Shown: piece after piece, positions 1 through 5,002 of the stretch
Position numbering within the stretch: position 1 is the first letter of the stretch
How the letters are laid out: each line of letters begins with the position of its first letter
Source of the DNA: Hyphomicrobiaceae bacterium
Lineage (GTDB): Bacteria > Pseudomonadota > Alphaproteobacteria > Rhizobiales > Hyphomicrobiaceae
Reading direction: 5' to 3'
Assembly (NCBI GenBank): GCA_020442225.1
Contig: JAGRKR010000685.1
Coordinates: 3,335-8,336, forward strand
Length of the DNA stretch: 5,002 nt
Made by a program: the position numbers and the translations under genes
The notes under the pieces: generated by a model
Databases searched by the model: none
Seen by the model: only the letters and a program-made list of their open reading frames with translations
What the model was told of the DNA's origin: nothing

Positions 1-252
1 CTAGCCTTCGGCGGGCTCAGGCACGTAGAGGCAGGACGCCGGATCGGATTCGCCCGGCCCGAGCCGGGCGTCGTGAACGAACAGCGTCGAGCAATACGGA
101 CAGATGATCTGGCTGTCGGAGCCCATGTCCAGGAACACGTGGGGATGATCGAACGGCGGGCGGGCGCCCATGCACTGGAATTCCTTCGCGCCGATCAGGA
201 TCTTGTCGGTACCGACATCGTTGCAGAAATGTGGAACGGCGGATGCGGCCAT
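1..252 (-). CDS. CHCC-type zinc-finger domain protein (NDUFS6/zf-CHCC-like)
   Basis: This is a complete 83-residue protein, running from ATG (250-252) to TAG (1-3, read on the minus strand). Likely zinc ligands are C27 (in EFQCMG), H36 (in DHPHVFLD) and the pair C51/C54 (CPYC), which is the C-H-C-C pattern of the zf-CHCC family. That family includes the C-terminal domain of the mitochondrial complex I accessory subunit NDUFS6. The length and the FxCxG, HPxVFLD and ICPYCSTLF blocks match the small stand-alone bacterial members. A GAAGG Shine-Dalgarno (262-266) lies 9 nt before the ATG and supports this start. No signal peptide or membrane segment is seen, so it should be cytoplasmic. An accessory role in a metal or respiratory complex is suggested only by family membership; the bacterial function is not established. 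It is divergent from the hydrolase gene at 366. The family call is strong, the function open. Confidence 0.88.
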   Translation of the reverse strand: MAASAVPHFCNDVGTDKILIGAKEFQCMGARPPFDHPHVFLDMGSDSQIICPYCSTLFVHDARLGPGESDPASCLYVPEPAEG

Positions 253-280
253 CTTGCTTGCCCTTCAGCACCGGGAGTCT

Positions 281-302
281 CTATGGTCGGCCGGGACCAT
301 AG
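281..302. repeat. Perfect inverted repeat in the divergent gap, candidate operator or leader hairpin
   Basis: Arms CTATGGTC (281-288) and GACCATAG (295-302) are exact reverse complements separated by the 6-nt spacer GGCCGG. The repeat lies 28 bp upstream of the zinc-finger ATG and 63 bp upstream of the hydrolase GTG. It could be a dimeric-repressor binding site or, if transcribed, an RNA stem-loop in either leader. The sequence alone does not tell these apart, and I recognise no regulator's consensus. Confidence 0.5.
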
Positions 303-365
303 CCGCCTCCGCAGGCAATTGGTAGTGCTCGGGGCGTCTGGTCGCAGAATGAGGAAGAAGCGCCT

Positions 366-1118
366 GTGAAGAGTTTCGATTCCGACGGTGTCGAGATCGC
401 CTATATCGACGAAGGCGAGGGCGAGCCCGTCCTGCTCATTCATGGCTTCGCCTCCAGCGTGAAATACAACTGGGTCGATCCGGCCTGGGTGCGATTTCTC
501 ACGAAGAACGGCTACCGTGTGCTCGCCTTCGACAACAGGGGTCACGGCCACAGTCAGAAGCTCTACGACCTCGAGGCCTACGGCGCTCCGACGATGGCGG
601 AGGATGCGCGCCGCCTTCTCGATCATCTCGGTCTCGGACGCGCCGACGTCATCGGCTATTCGATGGGGGCCCGCATCACGGCCTTCCTGGCGCTCAATCA
701 CCCCGAGCGGGTCAGGAGCGCCGTATTCGGCGGCCTCGGCCTCAACATGGTGCGAGGCCTGGCGGGCACGGGGCCGATCGCGGCGGCGCTGGAGGCGGAC
801 TCGATCGAGGCGGTCGCGAATCCGACCGCCCGCACGTTCCGCGCCTTCGCCGAGCAGACGGGCTCCGATCTCAAGGCACTGGCAACCTGCATCCGATCGG
901 CGCGCGCCGTCATCTCGAGCGAGATGGTGGCCAGGCTCGACTGCCCGGTGCTGGTCGTGGTCGGTGGCACGGACGTGATCGGGGGCTCCGCGCAAGGGCT
1001 CGCCGACCTCATTCCCGGGGCGAAGGCGGTGGAACTCGAGGGGCGCGATCACATGCGCACCGTCGGCGATCGCAAATTCAAGGAGGCCGTGCTGGCCTTC
1101 CTGAAGGAGCGCCCGTGA
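366..1118 (+). CDS. Alpha/beta hydrolase
   Basis: This 250-residue protein has an alpha/beta-hydrolase fold. The sequence shows an oxyanion-hole HG (LIHGF, residues 24-28), the FDNRGHGHS strand-turn (55-63), the nucleophile elbow GYSMG with S99, a late acid candidate D203 (VVGGTD) and the catalytic histidine H229 (GRDHM), so the triad appears intact. The cap between the elbow and D203 is short. The start is GTG (366-368), supported by a purine-rich GAGGAAG ribosome site (351-357) 8 nt upstream; no better start is seen. No signal peptide is present, so it is cytoplasmic. The substrate cannot be read from the sequence: esterase, lactonase or C-C hydrolase activities all occur in this fold. The thioesterase gene follows 64 bp downstream on the same strand, which suggests co-transcription. 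The family is secure, the reaction unknown. Confidence 0.92.
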   Translation: MKSFDSDGVEIAYIDEGEGEPVLLIHGFASSVKYNWVDPAWVRFLTKNGYRVLAFDNRGHGHSQKLYDLEAYGAPTMAEDARRLLDHLGLGRADVIGYSMGARITAFLALNHPERVRSAVFGGLGLNMVRGLAGTGPIAAALEADSIEAVANPTARTFRAFAEQTGSDLKALATCIRSARAVISSEMVARLDCPVLVVVGGTDVIGGSAQGLADLIPGAKAVELEGRDHMRTVGDRKFKEAVLAFLKERP

Positions 1119-1182
1119 GTCGCTATCGGCGGCCGCTGCGCGGCGCCCTGCACCGGTTGCCGCAGTTTCAAGGACGAGAGCA

Positions 1183-1629
1183 TTGAGCCAGCCCCCCGAG
1201 CATCTTGATCCCGAGTTCGAGAAGGTGGTCCGCGCGAGTTTCGCACGCCAGGGCCTTATGGCGTCGATCGGCGCCTGGCTGCTCGAGGTAGCGCCCGGGC
1301 GGGCACTGATCGAGCTGCCCTATTCGATGAAGGTCTCGCAGCAGCATGCGGCGTTCCATGGCGCCGTGATCGGTGCGATCGCCGACAGCGCCGCCGGCTA
1401 TGCCGCCTTGTCGCTGATGCCGCCGGAGTCCGAGGTGGTCACCGTCGAGTACAAGATCAACTTCCTGAAGCCTGCGATCGGCGCGGTGCTGGTGGCGGAG
1501 GGTGAGGTGGTCCGTGCCGGCAGGACGCTGACGATCGCCAAGGCGAGCGTGTCTTGCCGCGAGGCGGGGGCGGAGACGGGTGCCGTCGTCGCGCTGCTGC
1601 AAGCTACGATGATGCGTGTGAGCGGCTGA
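1183..1629 (+). CDS. PaaI-family hotdog-fold thioesterase
   Basis: This is a complete 148-residue single hotdog-domain protein. Family marks are HGAVIGAIADSAAGYAA (residues 59-75), where H59-G60 and D68 align with the HGG...D helix of PaaI thioesterases. D68 is the expected catalytic acid. The following VTVEYKINFLKPA strand (87-99) is also typical. Such enzymes hydrolyse acyl-CoA thioesters, often aromatic or medium-chain, as cytoplasmic tetramers; the acyl group here is not predictable. The start is TTG at 1183. It is chosen because AAGGA (1170-1174) sits 8 nt upstream and no ATG gives the complete N-terminus; the next methionine, at residue 26, would remove helix-forming sequence ahead of the domain. 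It probably forms a two-gene operon with the preceding alpha/beta hydrolase. The next gene downstream is convergent. Confidence 0.9.
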   Translation: MSQPPEHLDPEFEKVVRASFARQGLMASIGAWLLEVAPGRALIELPYSMKVSQQHAAFHGAVIGAIADSAAGYAALSLMPPESEVVTVEYKINFLKPAIGAVLVAEGEVVRAGRTLTIAKASVSCREAGAETGAVVALLQATMMRVSG

Positions 1630-1678
1630 TCGCCGAAGTTCGCAGTCGCGCCGCAGAGGCAATCTGCAGACGCGCAAA

Positions 1679-1728
1679 GGCCCCCGCAAGACCTGGCACC
1701 TGAGCTTGGATGGACAAACGCGGGGGTT
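1679..1728. repeat. GC-rich long-loop inverted repeat after the thioesterase gene
   Basis: CCCCCGC (1681-1687) is the exact complement of GCGGGGG (1720-1726). Two G-U pairs (1679-1680 with 1727-1728) could extend it in RNA made from the plus strand. The loop is 32 nt and no U-tract follows, so it is not a standard intrinsic terminator. It lies about 50 nt after the thioesterase stop. It could still act as a 3'-end stabilising stem, or be chance in GC-rich sequence. Confidence 0.3.
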
Positions 1729-1764
1729 GTCGGGGCTCGGCGCCGGTGAACTGCAGGGGCCTTC

Positions 1765-1799
1765 TACGCACTGTCCGGTACGCAACTAGTCCGGTACGC
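1765..1799. repeat. Short imperfect tandem repeat in the convergent gap
   Basis: The unit TACGCACTGTCCGG (1765-1778) is followed by TACGCAACTAGTCCGG (1779-1794, two extra bases) and a partial TACGC (1795-1799). Within it, the 11-mer GTCCGGTACGC occurs exactly twice, at 1773-1783 and 1789-1799, with a 16-bp period. The surrounding 1630-1924 gap holds no credible gene. The role is unknown: it could be a protein-binding array, a remnant of a mobile or repetitive element, or replication slippage. Confidence 0.55.
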
Positions 1800-1879
1800 T
1801 TACATTACTCTGGGCACCCTCAACCTATCAGTCGACTGCGGAAGCGTCTCGCGGAAAGTCGCGCGACGATCTGGCCTGT

Positions 1880-1892
1880 GGACAACTTGTCC
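1880..1892. repeat. 13-bp perfect palindrome
   Basis: GGACAA and TTGTCC flank a central C at 1886, giving a fully symmetric 13-bp site 32 bp beyond the stop of the DsrE-family gene, in the convergent gap. As RNA it would form only about 5 pairs with a 3-nt loop and no U-run follows on either strand, so it is a weak terminator candidate. It is equally compatible with a small protein-binding site or chance. Confidence 0.35.
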
Positions 1893-1924
1893 TTGAGTGC
1901 AACGCGCGCAGAGCGACCGGCGCC

Positions 1925-2437
1925 TCAGTGCAGCGGCATGTAGGCGTAGCCCTTGTTCTGCAGAACGATGAGGTTCTCGAAGACGTTGTCCTCGACCACG
2001 AACATCTCGTGAATATTGCCGGGCGAGATCTTCCGGCCTTTGGTCGCGATGGCGCAGACCTCGACCTTGGTGCCGGACTTCTGCAGGGCGCGGAGCTGCT
2101 CGCGAATGCGCTCGAGATCCTTCTCCGCCGTCTTGTCGCTGGCGAACGCGGTGCCGGCGCGCGATTTCGCGACGATCTTGGTCGCCGGACCGCGGATGAG
2201 CAGAATGAACTCGGGCTCGATGCCGCGCTTGCGCAGCATCTCGGCGGTCCTGCCGATGAGGCCGATGCCCCGCGCCAGGGTTTTCTCGTCGCCGGTCGTG
2301 ATGTCCCAGACGGCCTTGGCGCGGCTCACGCCCTTGAACGTGTCGAGGGAGCGCGGCGGGCTCGGGTCGGCGGCGGCGGGGGCGAGCGGCAGAAGCAGAG
2401 CAATCATCGTGACGGCGGCGAAACGGGCGATCGACAT
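1925..2437 (-). CDS. Secreted DsrE-family protein
   Basis: This 170-residue protein begins with a signal peptide: R5, then a hydrophobic core over residues 6-20 and an APAAA-D cleavage site near residue 23. The mature part has the DsrE/YchN-like layout: WDITTGD (44-50), a helix TLARGIGLIGRTAEMLRKRG, a strand EFILLIRGPA, a charged helix (about 104-120), then VEVCAIATK with the single cysteine C128, and the closing block VLQNKGYAYMPL (158-169). DsrE-family proteins include sulfur-relay carriers, but exported members such as this one have no defined role. C128 is the only candidate thiol. The start at 2437 is preferred over an in-frame ATG at 2479, because GGGAGA sits 6 nt before it and the longer form would push the signal peptide inward. 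The gene is divergent from the DUF1194 gene. The family call is good, the function unknown. Confidence 0.85.
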   Translation of the reverse strand: MSIARFAAVTMIALLLPLAPAAADPSPPRSLDTFKGVSRAKAVWDITTGDEKTLARGIGLIGRTAEMLRKRGIEPEFILLIRGPATKIVAKSRAGTAFASDKTAEKDLERIREQLRALQKSGTKVEVCAIATKGRKISPGNIHEMFVVEDNVFENLIVLQNKGYAYMPLH

Positions 2438-2443
2438 GCGTAA

Positions 2444-2449
2444 TCTCCC
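2444..2449 (-). promoter_or_regulatory. Ribosome binding site that fixes the DsrE-family start
   Basis: Read on the minus strand, GGGAGA is followed by TTACGC and then the ATG at 2437-2435. The 6-nt spacing is good. The alternative upstream ATG (2479) has no comparable purine run, so this site decides the start. Confidence 0.7.
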
Positions 2450-2476
2450 AGAATTTCCATATTGAGCCGAATGGAG

Positions 2477-2626
2477 CACGAGACGGCGAGTTTATCGCTG
2501 TCGGCGCGATGCCAGAAGCCCCTCCACGCAAATGCGGCGTGCGCGGGCCCAAAACATCGACGGCGAACCCGGCTATCGCAGATTTTGACGACGCGAGCCC
2601 CGACATGCCAGACTGTCCGTCTCGTG
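2477..2626. repeat. Shared 10-mer facing both divergent genes
   Basis: CACGAGACGG (2477-2486) and CCGTCTCGTG (2617-2626) are exact reverse complements 130 bp apart within the 206-bp gap between the DsrE-family and DUF1194 genes. Read towards each gene, both start codons are therefore preceded by the same word CCGTCTCGTG: 39 nt before the DsrE-family ATG and 17 nt before the DUF1194 ATG. This arrangement fits a common regulator or leader element. It may still be coincidence, since the flanking bases do not match. Confidence 0.4.
2585..2614 (+). promoter_or_regulatory. Weak sigma70-like promoter candidate for the DUF1194 gene
   Basis: TTGACG (2585-2590) is a 5-of-6 match to a -35 box. With an 18-bp spacer, the -10 would be CAGACT (2609-2614), only 3 of 6. 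If real, transcription would begin within the shared 10-mer at 2617-2626. The -10 match is poor, so this is tentative. Confidence 0.22.
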
Positions 2627-2643
2627 GAATGGGGGCTTGCCTC

Positions 2644-3468
2644 ATGCGACACGCGCTGACGATCTTCGCGGCATTGCTGCTTCTGGTCCTGCCGGCGCGA
2701 GCCGAGGTCACCGTGGATCTCGAGCTGGTGCTCGCCGTCGACGTATCACTGTCGATGGACATCGAGGAGCAGGAGCTGCAGCGACAGGGCTTCATCGCCG
2801 CCTTCCGCGACGCCAGCGTGCACAAGGCCATCGCCTCGGGCGCGCACGGCAAGATCGCCGTCACGTATGTCGAGTGGGCCGATGCCGCCACGCAGCAGGT
2901 GGTCGTGCCCTGGATGGTGGTCGATGGTCCTGCAACCGCACGAGGCTTCGCCGACCGCCTGGCCGCGGCGCCGATCTCGCGGGCTCGCATGACCTCGATC
3001 AGCGGCGCGATCCGCTATTCCATGCAAATTCTCGCCGCCAACCGCATCAAGGGCGTGCGGCGTGTCATCGACATTTCGGGCGACGGCCCCAACAATGCGG
3101 GTGCTCCAGTGGCGCGGGCGCGCGACGAGGCGGTGGCGGCCGGCATCGTCATCAACGGCCTGCCCATCCTGCTGAAGCCCTATTCGCGATCGGGCTTCTT
3201 CGAGGTGGCCTCGCTCGACACCTACTATTACGACTGCGTCATCGGCGGCACCGGCTCGTTCGTCATCCCGGTGCGCGAGCGTGCCGAGTTCGCGCCCGCG
3301 ATCCGGCGCAAGCTGATCCTGGAGATCTCGAGCCGCGAGCCGCGCGTGATCCCGGCGCAGTTCATTCAGGGCAAGCCCGGTCCGCCTGCCCGCCGCGGCA
3401 CGACCGACTGCATGATCGGCGAGCGCTTGTGGCAGAAGTACATGGACGGTCGCTACAACGATCCGTGA
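2644..3468 (+). CDS. Secreted DUF1194 protein (von Willebrand factor A-like)
   Basis: This 274-residue exported protein has a signal peptide at residues 1-20 (MRH, a hydrophobic run, then ALPARA-like cleavage before EVTVDLELV). The rest matches DUF1194 throughout: LVLAVDVSLSMD (28-39), the EEQELQRQGF block (41-50), GKIAVTYVEWAD (69-80), MTSISGAIRYSM (116-127), RRVIDISGDGPNNAG (139-153), ARDEAVAAGIVINGLPI (159-175), YYYDCVIGGTGSFVIPV (194-210) and RRKLILEI (221-228). The DxSxS motif (D33, S35, S37), T117 and D147 form a plausible MIDAS metal-binding site, as in VWA domains. C198 and C256 could form a disulfide in the periplasm. VWA-type domains usually bind protein partners; the partner here is unknown. 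ATG 2644 follows a G-rich run (2631-2635) at ordinary spacing. An in-frame ATG at 2629 would add five residues and cannot be excluded. Confidence 0.9.
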   Translation: MRHALTIFAALLLLVLPARAEVTVDLELVLAVDVSLSMDIEEQELQRQGFIAAFRDASVHKAIASGAHGKIAVTYVEWADAATQQVVVPWMVVDGPATARGFADRLAAAPISRARMTSISGAIRYSMQILAANRIKGVRRVIDISGDGPNNAGAPVARARDEAVAAGIVINGLPILLKPYSRSGFFEVASLDTYYYDCVIGGTGSFVIPVRERAEFAPAIRRKLILEISSREPRVIPAQFIQGKPGPPARRGTTDCMIGERLWQKYMDGRYNDP

Positions 3469-3470
3469 GG

Positions 3471-3541
3471 CGCGCGCGCGTCGAAGGCCGCCGTCCCGTT
3501 TCGGCACACCCGGCGGCGCGCGCTGCGCGATTTCCGTTTTT
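3471..3541 (+). terminator. Terminator-like GC stem followed by a T-run, after the DUF1194 gene
   Basis: GCCGCCG (3487-3493) pairs exactly with CGGCGGC (3511-3517) around a 17-nt loop. Outer alternating CG bases (3476-3480 with 3519-3523) could add pairs across an internal loop. A T-rich stretch ending TTTTT (3537-3541) follows, but about 13-20 nt after the stem, farther than in a standard intrinsic terminator. The position just after the stop at 3468 is right; the geometry is imperfect. Confidence 0.33.
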
Positions 3542-3641
3542 CACCGCAATTGATCCGCAAAAGCGTCGGAAAGGCCTGCCATTGTCCTAATCAGGGCTTG
3601 AACGTGGGACTGTGGGGATTCACGCGAAATTTCCTATCTTT

Positions 3642-3655
3642 GGGGCAATATCCCC
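3642..3655 (+). promoter_or_regulatory. Small hairpin just before the extensin-like start codon
   Basis: GGGG (3642-3645) and CCCC (3652-3655) flank the 6-nt loop CAATAT, ending 3 nt before the ATG at 3659. The GGGG is also the only purine cluster near enough to act as a Shine-Dalgarno, so pairing would hide it. Four base pairs is marginal. The wider gap 3469-3658 shows no convincing promoter and no gene. Confidence 0.25.
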
Positions 3656-3658
3656 GCC

Positions 3659-4327
3659 ATGTGGCGTGCGTGTATCTCACTTCTTCTGGTCGTTTGCGTT
3701 GCGTTTGTGCTCCAGGCCTGCGGCAGCCGTCAGCGGTTCGTCGCGAAACCGGAGCCCTGGCGGGCCAGCGAGGAGCGCGCCTGCCTTGCCTCCGGTCTCG
3801 TCCGTGAAACCTCCCATGTGCTGGGACGACAGGCCCTCGGCGGGCCGAGCGCCTGCGGCGCCCTGCGCCCCTTCACGATGTCCGCCGCGATGGGGGGGCG
3901 GGTCGCCATGCGACCGGCGGCCACCCTGCGTTGTCCGATGATCCCGGCGATCGAGGTCTGGGTGCGCGATGTCATCCAGCCCGCCGCCCTTCGCCATCTC
4001 CGCCAGCCGGTCGTCGAGCTGAAGGTGGCCTCGTCCTATGCCTGCCGCCCGATCAACCATGCTTTCGGCGCTCGCCTTTCCGAGCATGGCCGCGCCAACG
4101 CGCTGGACGTCTCCGCGTTCATCCTGGCCGACGGCCGCCGCATCACCGTCAAGGGCGGCTGGCGCGGCGCGGCCGACGAGCAGGCGTTTCTGAGGGCCGT
4201 GCACGGGGGAGCCTGCCGGGTCTTCACGACTGTGCTCGGGCCGCATGCGGACCGCTTTCACCAGGATCATTTTCATCTTGATCTTGCCCGTCACGGCCGG
4301 AATGGCGACGTGCGGATCTGCCGCTGA
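3659..4327 (+). CDS. Extensin-like (Extensin-like_C) lipoprotein, possible M15-type peptidoglycan peptidase fold
   Basis: This 222-residue protein starts with a hydrophobic segment (residues 5-19) ending in a lipobox, LQAC, so it is probably a lipoprotein anchored at C21. The mature region matches the bacterial extensin-like C-terminal family: ACGALRPFTMSAA (65-77), LRCPM (90-94), SSYACRPIN (125-133), SEHGRANALDVSAF (141-154) and LGPHADRFHQDHFHLDLARHG (193-213). Despite the family name, it lacks the proline repeats of plant extensins. The SxH/GxAxxxD-like block (H143, D150) and HFH (H204, H206) resemble the metal ligands of M15/VanY D-alanyl peptidases, which would fit a cell-wall role; that activity is inference. 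Six further cysteines (42, 66, 92, 129, 186, 221) suggest disulfides and a periplasmic location. No alternative start lies before the signal segment. hisS follows 133 bp downstream. Confidence 0.88.
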   Translation: MWRACISLLLVVCVAFVLQACGSRQRFVAKPEPWRASEERACLASGLVRETSHVLGRQALGGPSACGALRPFTMSAAMGGRVAMRPAATLRCPMIPAIEVWVRDVIQPAALRHLRQPVVELKVASSYACRPINHAFGARLSEHGRANALDVSAFILADGRRITVKGGWRGAADEQAFLRAVHGGACRVFTTVLGPHADRFHQDHFHLDLARHGRNGDVRICR

Positions 4328-4392
4328 CGCTGGGCGAGACGCAGCCAGGTCCCGGCTCTGCGGTGGCCGGAAAGGTTGCCCGCCCGCAAACG

Positions 4393-4421
4393 TTGCCCCG
4401 GCAGGACCAATCAGCTAGAAC
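4393..4421 (+). promoter_or_regulatory. Candidate sigma70-like promoter for hisS
   Basis: TTGCCC (4393-4398) and TAGAAC (4416-4421) each match the sigma70 hexamers at 4 of 6 positions with an ideal 17-bp spacer. Initiation near 4428 would leave a leader of about 33 nt. GTTGCCC also occurs 17 bp upstream (4375-4381), so the -35-like word is not unique. No T-box or other riboswitch is evident in this short gap. Confidence 0.3.
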
Positions 4422-4460
4422 CCGCGCACGTTGAAAATCGGGCTCGTAGCGAAGTAAATC

Positions 4461-5002
4461 ATGGCGACCAAGGGTCAGACGGGGCGGCCGCTCGCGCGGC
4501 TTCCCAGAGGCATGCAGGATGTTGGCGCAGGCCAGATCCGGGCAGAGCTGCGCATGCTCGATACGATCCGCAAGGTCTACGAGACCTACGGCTTCGAGCC
4601 GCTGGAGACGCCGGCCATCGAATACACGGATGCGCTCGGCAAGTTCCTGCCGGATCAGGATCGGCCGAACGAGGGCGTCTTTTCCTTTCTCGACGACGAC
4701 GACCAGTGGTTGTCGCTGCGCTACGACCTGACGGCGCCGCTGGCCCGTCATGTCGCACAGAATTTCCAGACCCTGGCCAAGCCGTTCCGCCGCTATGCCG
4801 TCGGCACCGTCTATCGCAACGAGAAGCCGGGGCCCGGCCGTTTCCGCCAGTTCACCCAATTCGACGCCGATACCGTCGGCACCGACAACGTCGCTGCGGA
4901 TGCCGAATGCTGCATGCTGCTGGCCGAGTCGCTGGAGAAGCTCGGCGTGGCGCGCGGACGCTTCGTCATCAAGCTCAACAACCGCAAGGTTCTCGACGGC
5001 GT
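4461..5002 (+). CDS. hisS: Histidyl-tRNA synthetase, N-terminal part (cut by window end)
   Basis: The reading frame is open from ATG 4461 to the edge: 180 full codons of a protein usually longer than 400 residues. It is a class II aminoacyl-tRNA synthetase that charges tRNA-His in the cytoplasm. Visible blocks are LPRGMQDV (14-21), the motif 1 region [19 protein letters not shown] (44-62) with its conserved proline P51, the histidine/ATP pocket segment [18 protein letters not shown] (84-101) and motif 2, [23 protein letters not shown] (118-140). The motif 2 loop [11 protein letters not shown] and the FDADTVGTD that follows are the form I associate with Alphaproteobacteria, differing from E. 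coli's ERPQKGRYRQF. Motif 3 and the anticodon-binding domain lie beyond the window. A weak GAAG (4451-4454) lies 6 nt before the ATG. Nothing suggests a frameshift. Confidence 0.95.
   Translation, partial: MATKGQTGRPLARLPRGMQDVGAGQIRAELRMLDTIRKVYETYGFEPLETPAIEYTDALGKFLPDQDRPNEGVFSFLDDDDQWLSLRYDLTAPLARHVAQNFQTLAKPFRRYAVGTVYRNEKPGPGRFRQFTQFDADTVGTDNVAADAECCMLLAESLEKLGVARGRFVIKLNNRKVLDG

Noticed and set aside
195..1052. Long minus-strand open frame (285 codons) opposite the hydrolase
   Set aside because: It has no recognisable domain, is rich in Arg/His/Ala as expected for the antisense of a GC-rich gene, and overlaps a clear alpha/beta hydrolase and part of the zinc-finger gene.
1877..1885. 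TGTGGACAA, one mismatch from a DnaA box
   Set aside because: It is a single isolated site in GC-rich sequence, with no cluster, AT-rich unwinding element or replication gene nearby.
2509..2612. Direct repeat ATGCCAGA (2509-2516 and 2605-2612)
   Set aside because: An 8-mer direct match about 96 bp apart with no matching flanks is close to chance expectation.
2404..2659. Small open frames on both strands through the 206-bp divergent gap
   Set aside because: Neither has a family-like motif. The region contains the ribosome sites and upstream elements of the two real genes.
1800..2990. 396-codon minus-strand open frame across the DsrE-family and DUF1194 genes
   Set aside because: It overlaps two genes with clear family matches and signal peptides, and its translation is low-complexity Arg/Ala/Ser without motifs.
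3470..3480. Alternating CG run after the DUF1194 stop, possible Z-DNA tract
   Set aside because: It is only 11 nt long and expected in GC-rich intergenic DNA; at best it is an outer part of the terminator-like stem.
4431..4459. TTGAAA with GTAAAT 17 bp later as the hisS promoter
   Set aside because: The -10 matches only 3 of 6 and would place the transcript start inside the coding region, downstream of the ATG.

Overview
The window looks like chromosomal DNA from a GC-rich alphaproteobacterium. The evidence is gene content rather than any marker RNA. It carries a small CHCC zinc-finger protein like those common next to alphaproteobacterial genes, a DUF1194 secreted VWA-like protein, an extensin-like lipoprotein, and the alphaproteobacterial form of histidyl-tRNA synthetase (motif 2 loop [11 protein letters not shown], followed by FDADTVGTD). 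I cannot fix the order or genus. I see no insertion sequence, phage, CRISPR, toxin-antitoxin or tRNA signal, so this reads as ordinary core or soft-core chromosome.

Layout, left to right. A complete zinc-finger gene on the minus strand (1-252) is divergent from a two-gene plus-strand unit: an alpha/beta hydrolase (366-1118) and a PaaI-type hotdog thioesterase (1183-1629). A perfect 8-bp-arm inverted repeat (281-302) lies in the divergent gap. After a 295-bp convergent gap holding several short repeats comes a secreted DsrE-family protein on the minus strand (1925-2437). It is divergent from a secreted DUF1194 protein (2644-3468), and their 206-bp shared upstream region carries the same 10-mer ahead of each gene. 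Next, on the plus strand, are an extensin-like lipoprotein with an M15-peptidase-like metal motif (3659-4327) and the 5' end of hisS (4461 to the window edge, incomplete).

Functionally, the hydrolase and thioesterase may form a small ester/thioester-hydrolysing operon with unknown substrates. The DsrE protein, DUF1194 protein and extensin-like lipoprotein are all predicted to be exported and may act in the cell envelope, but nothing in the sequence proves they cooperate. hisS is housekeeping. I found no undescribed multi-gene system. The most interesting items are the three intergenic repeat structures (281-302, 2477-2626, 1765-1799) and the poorly characterised exported proteins.
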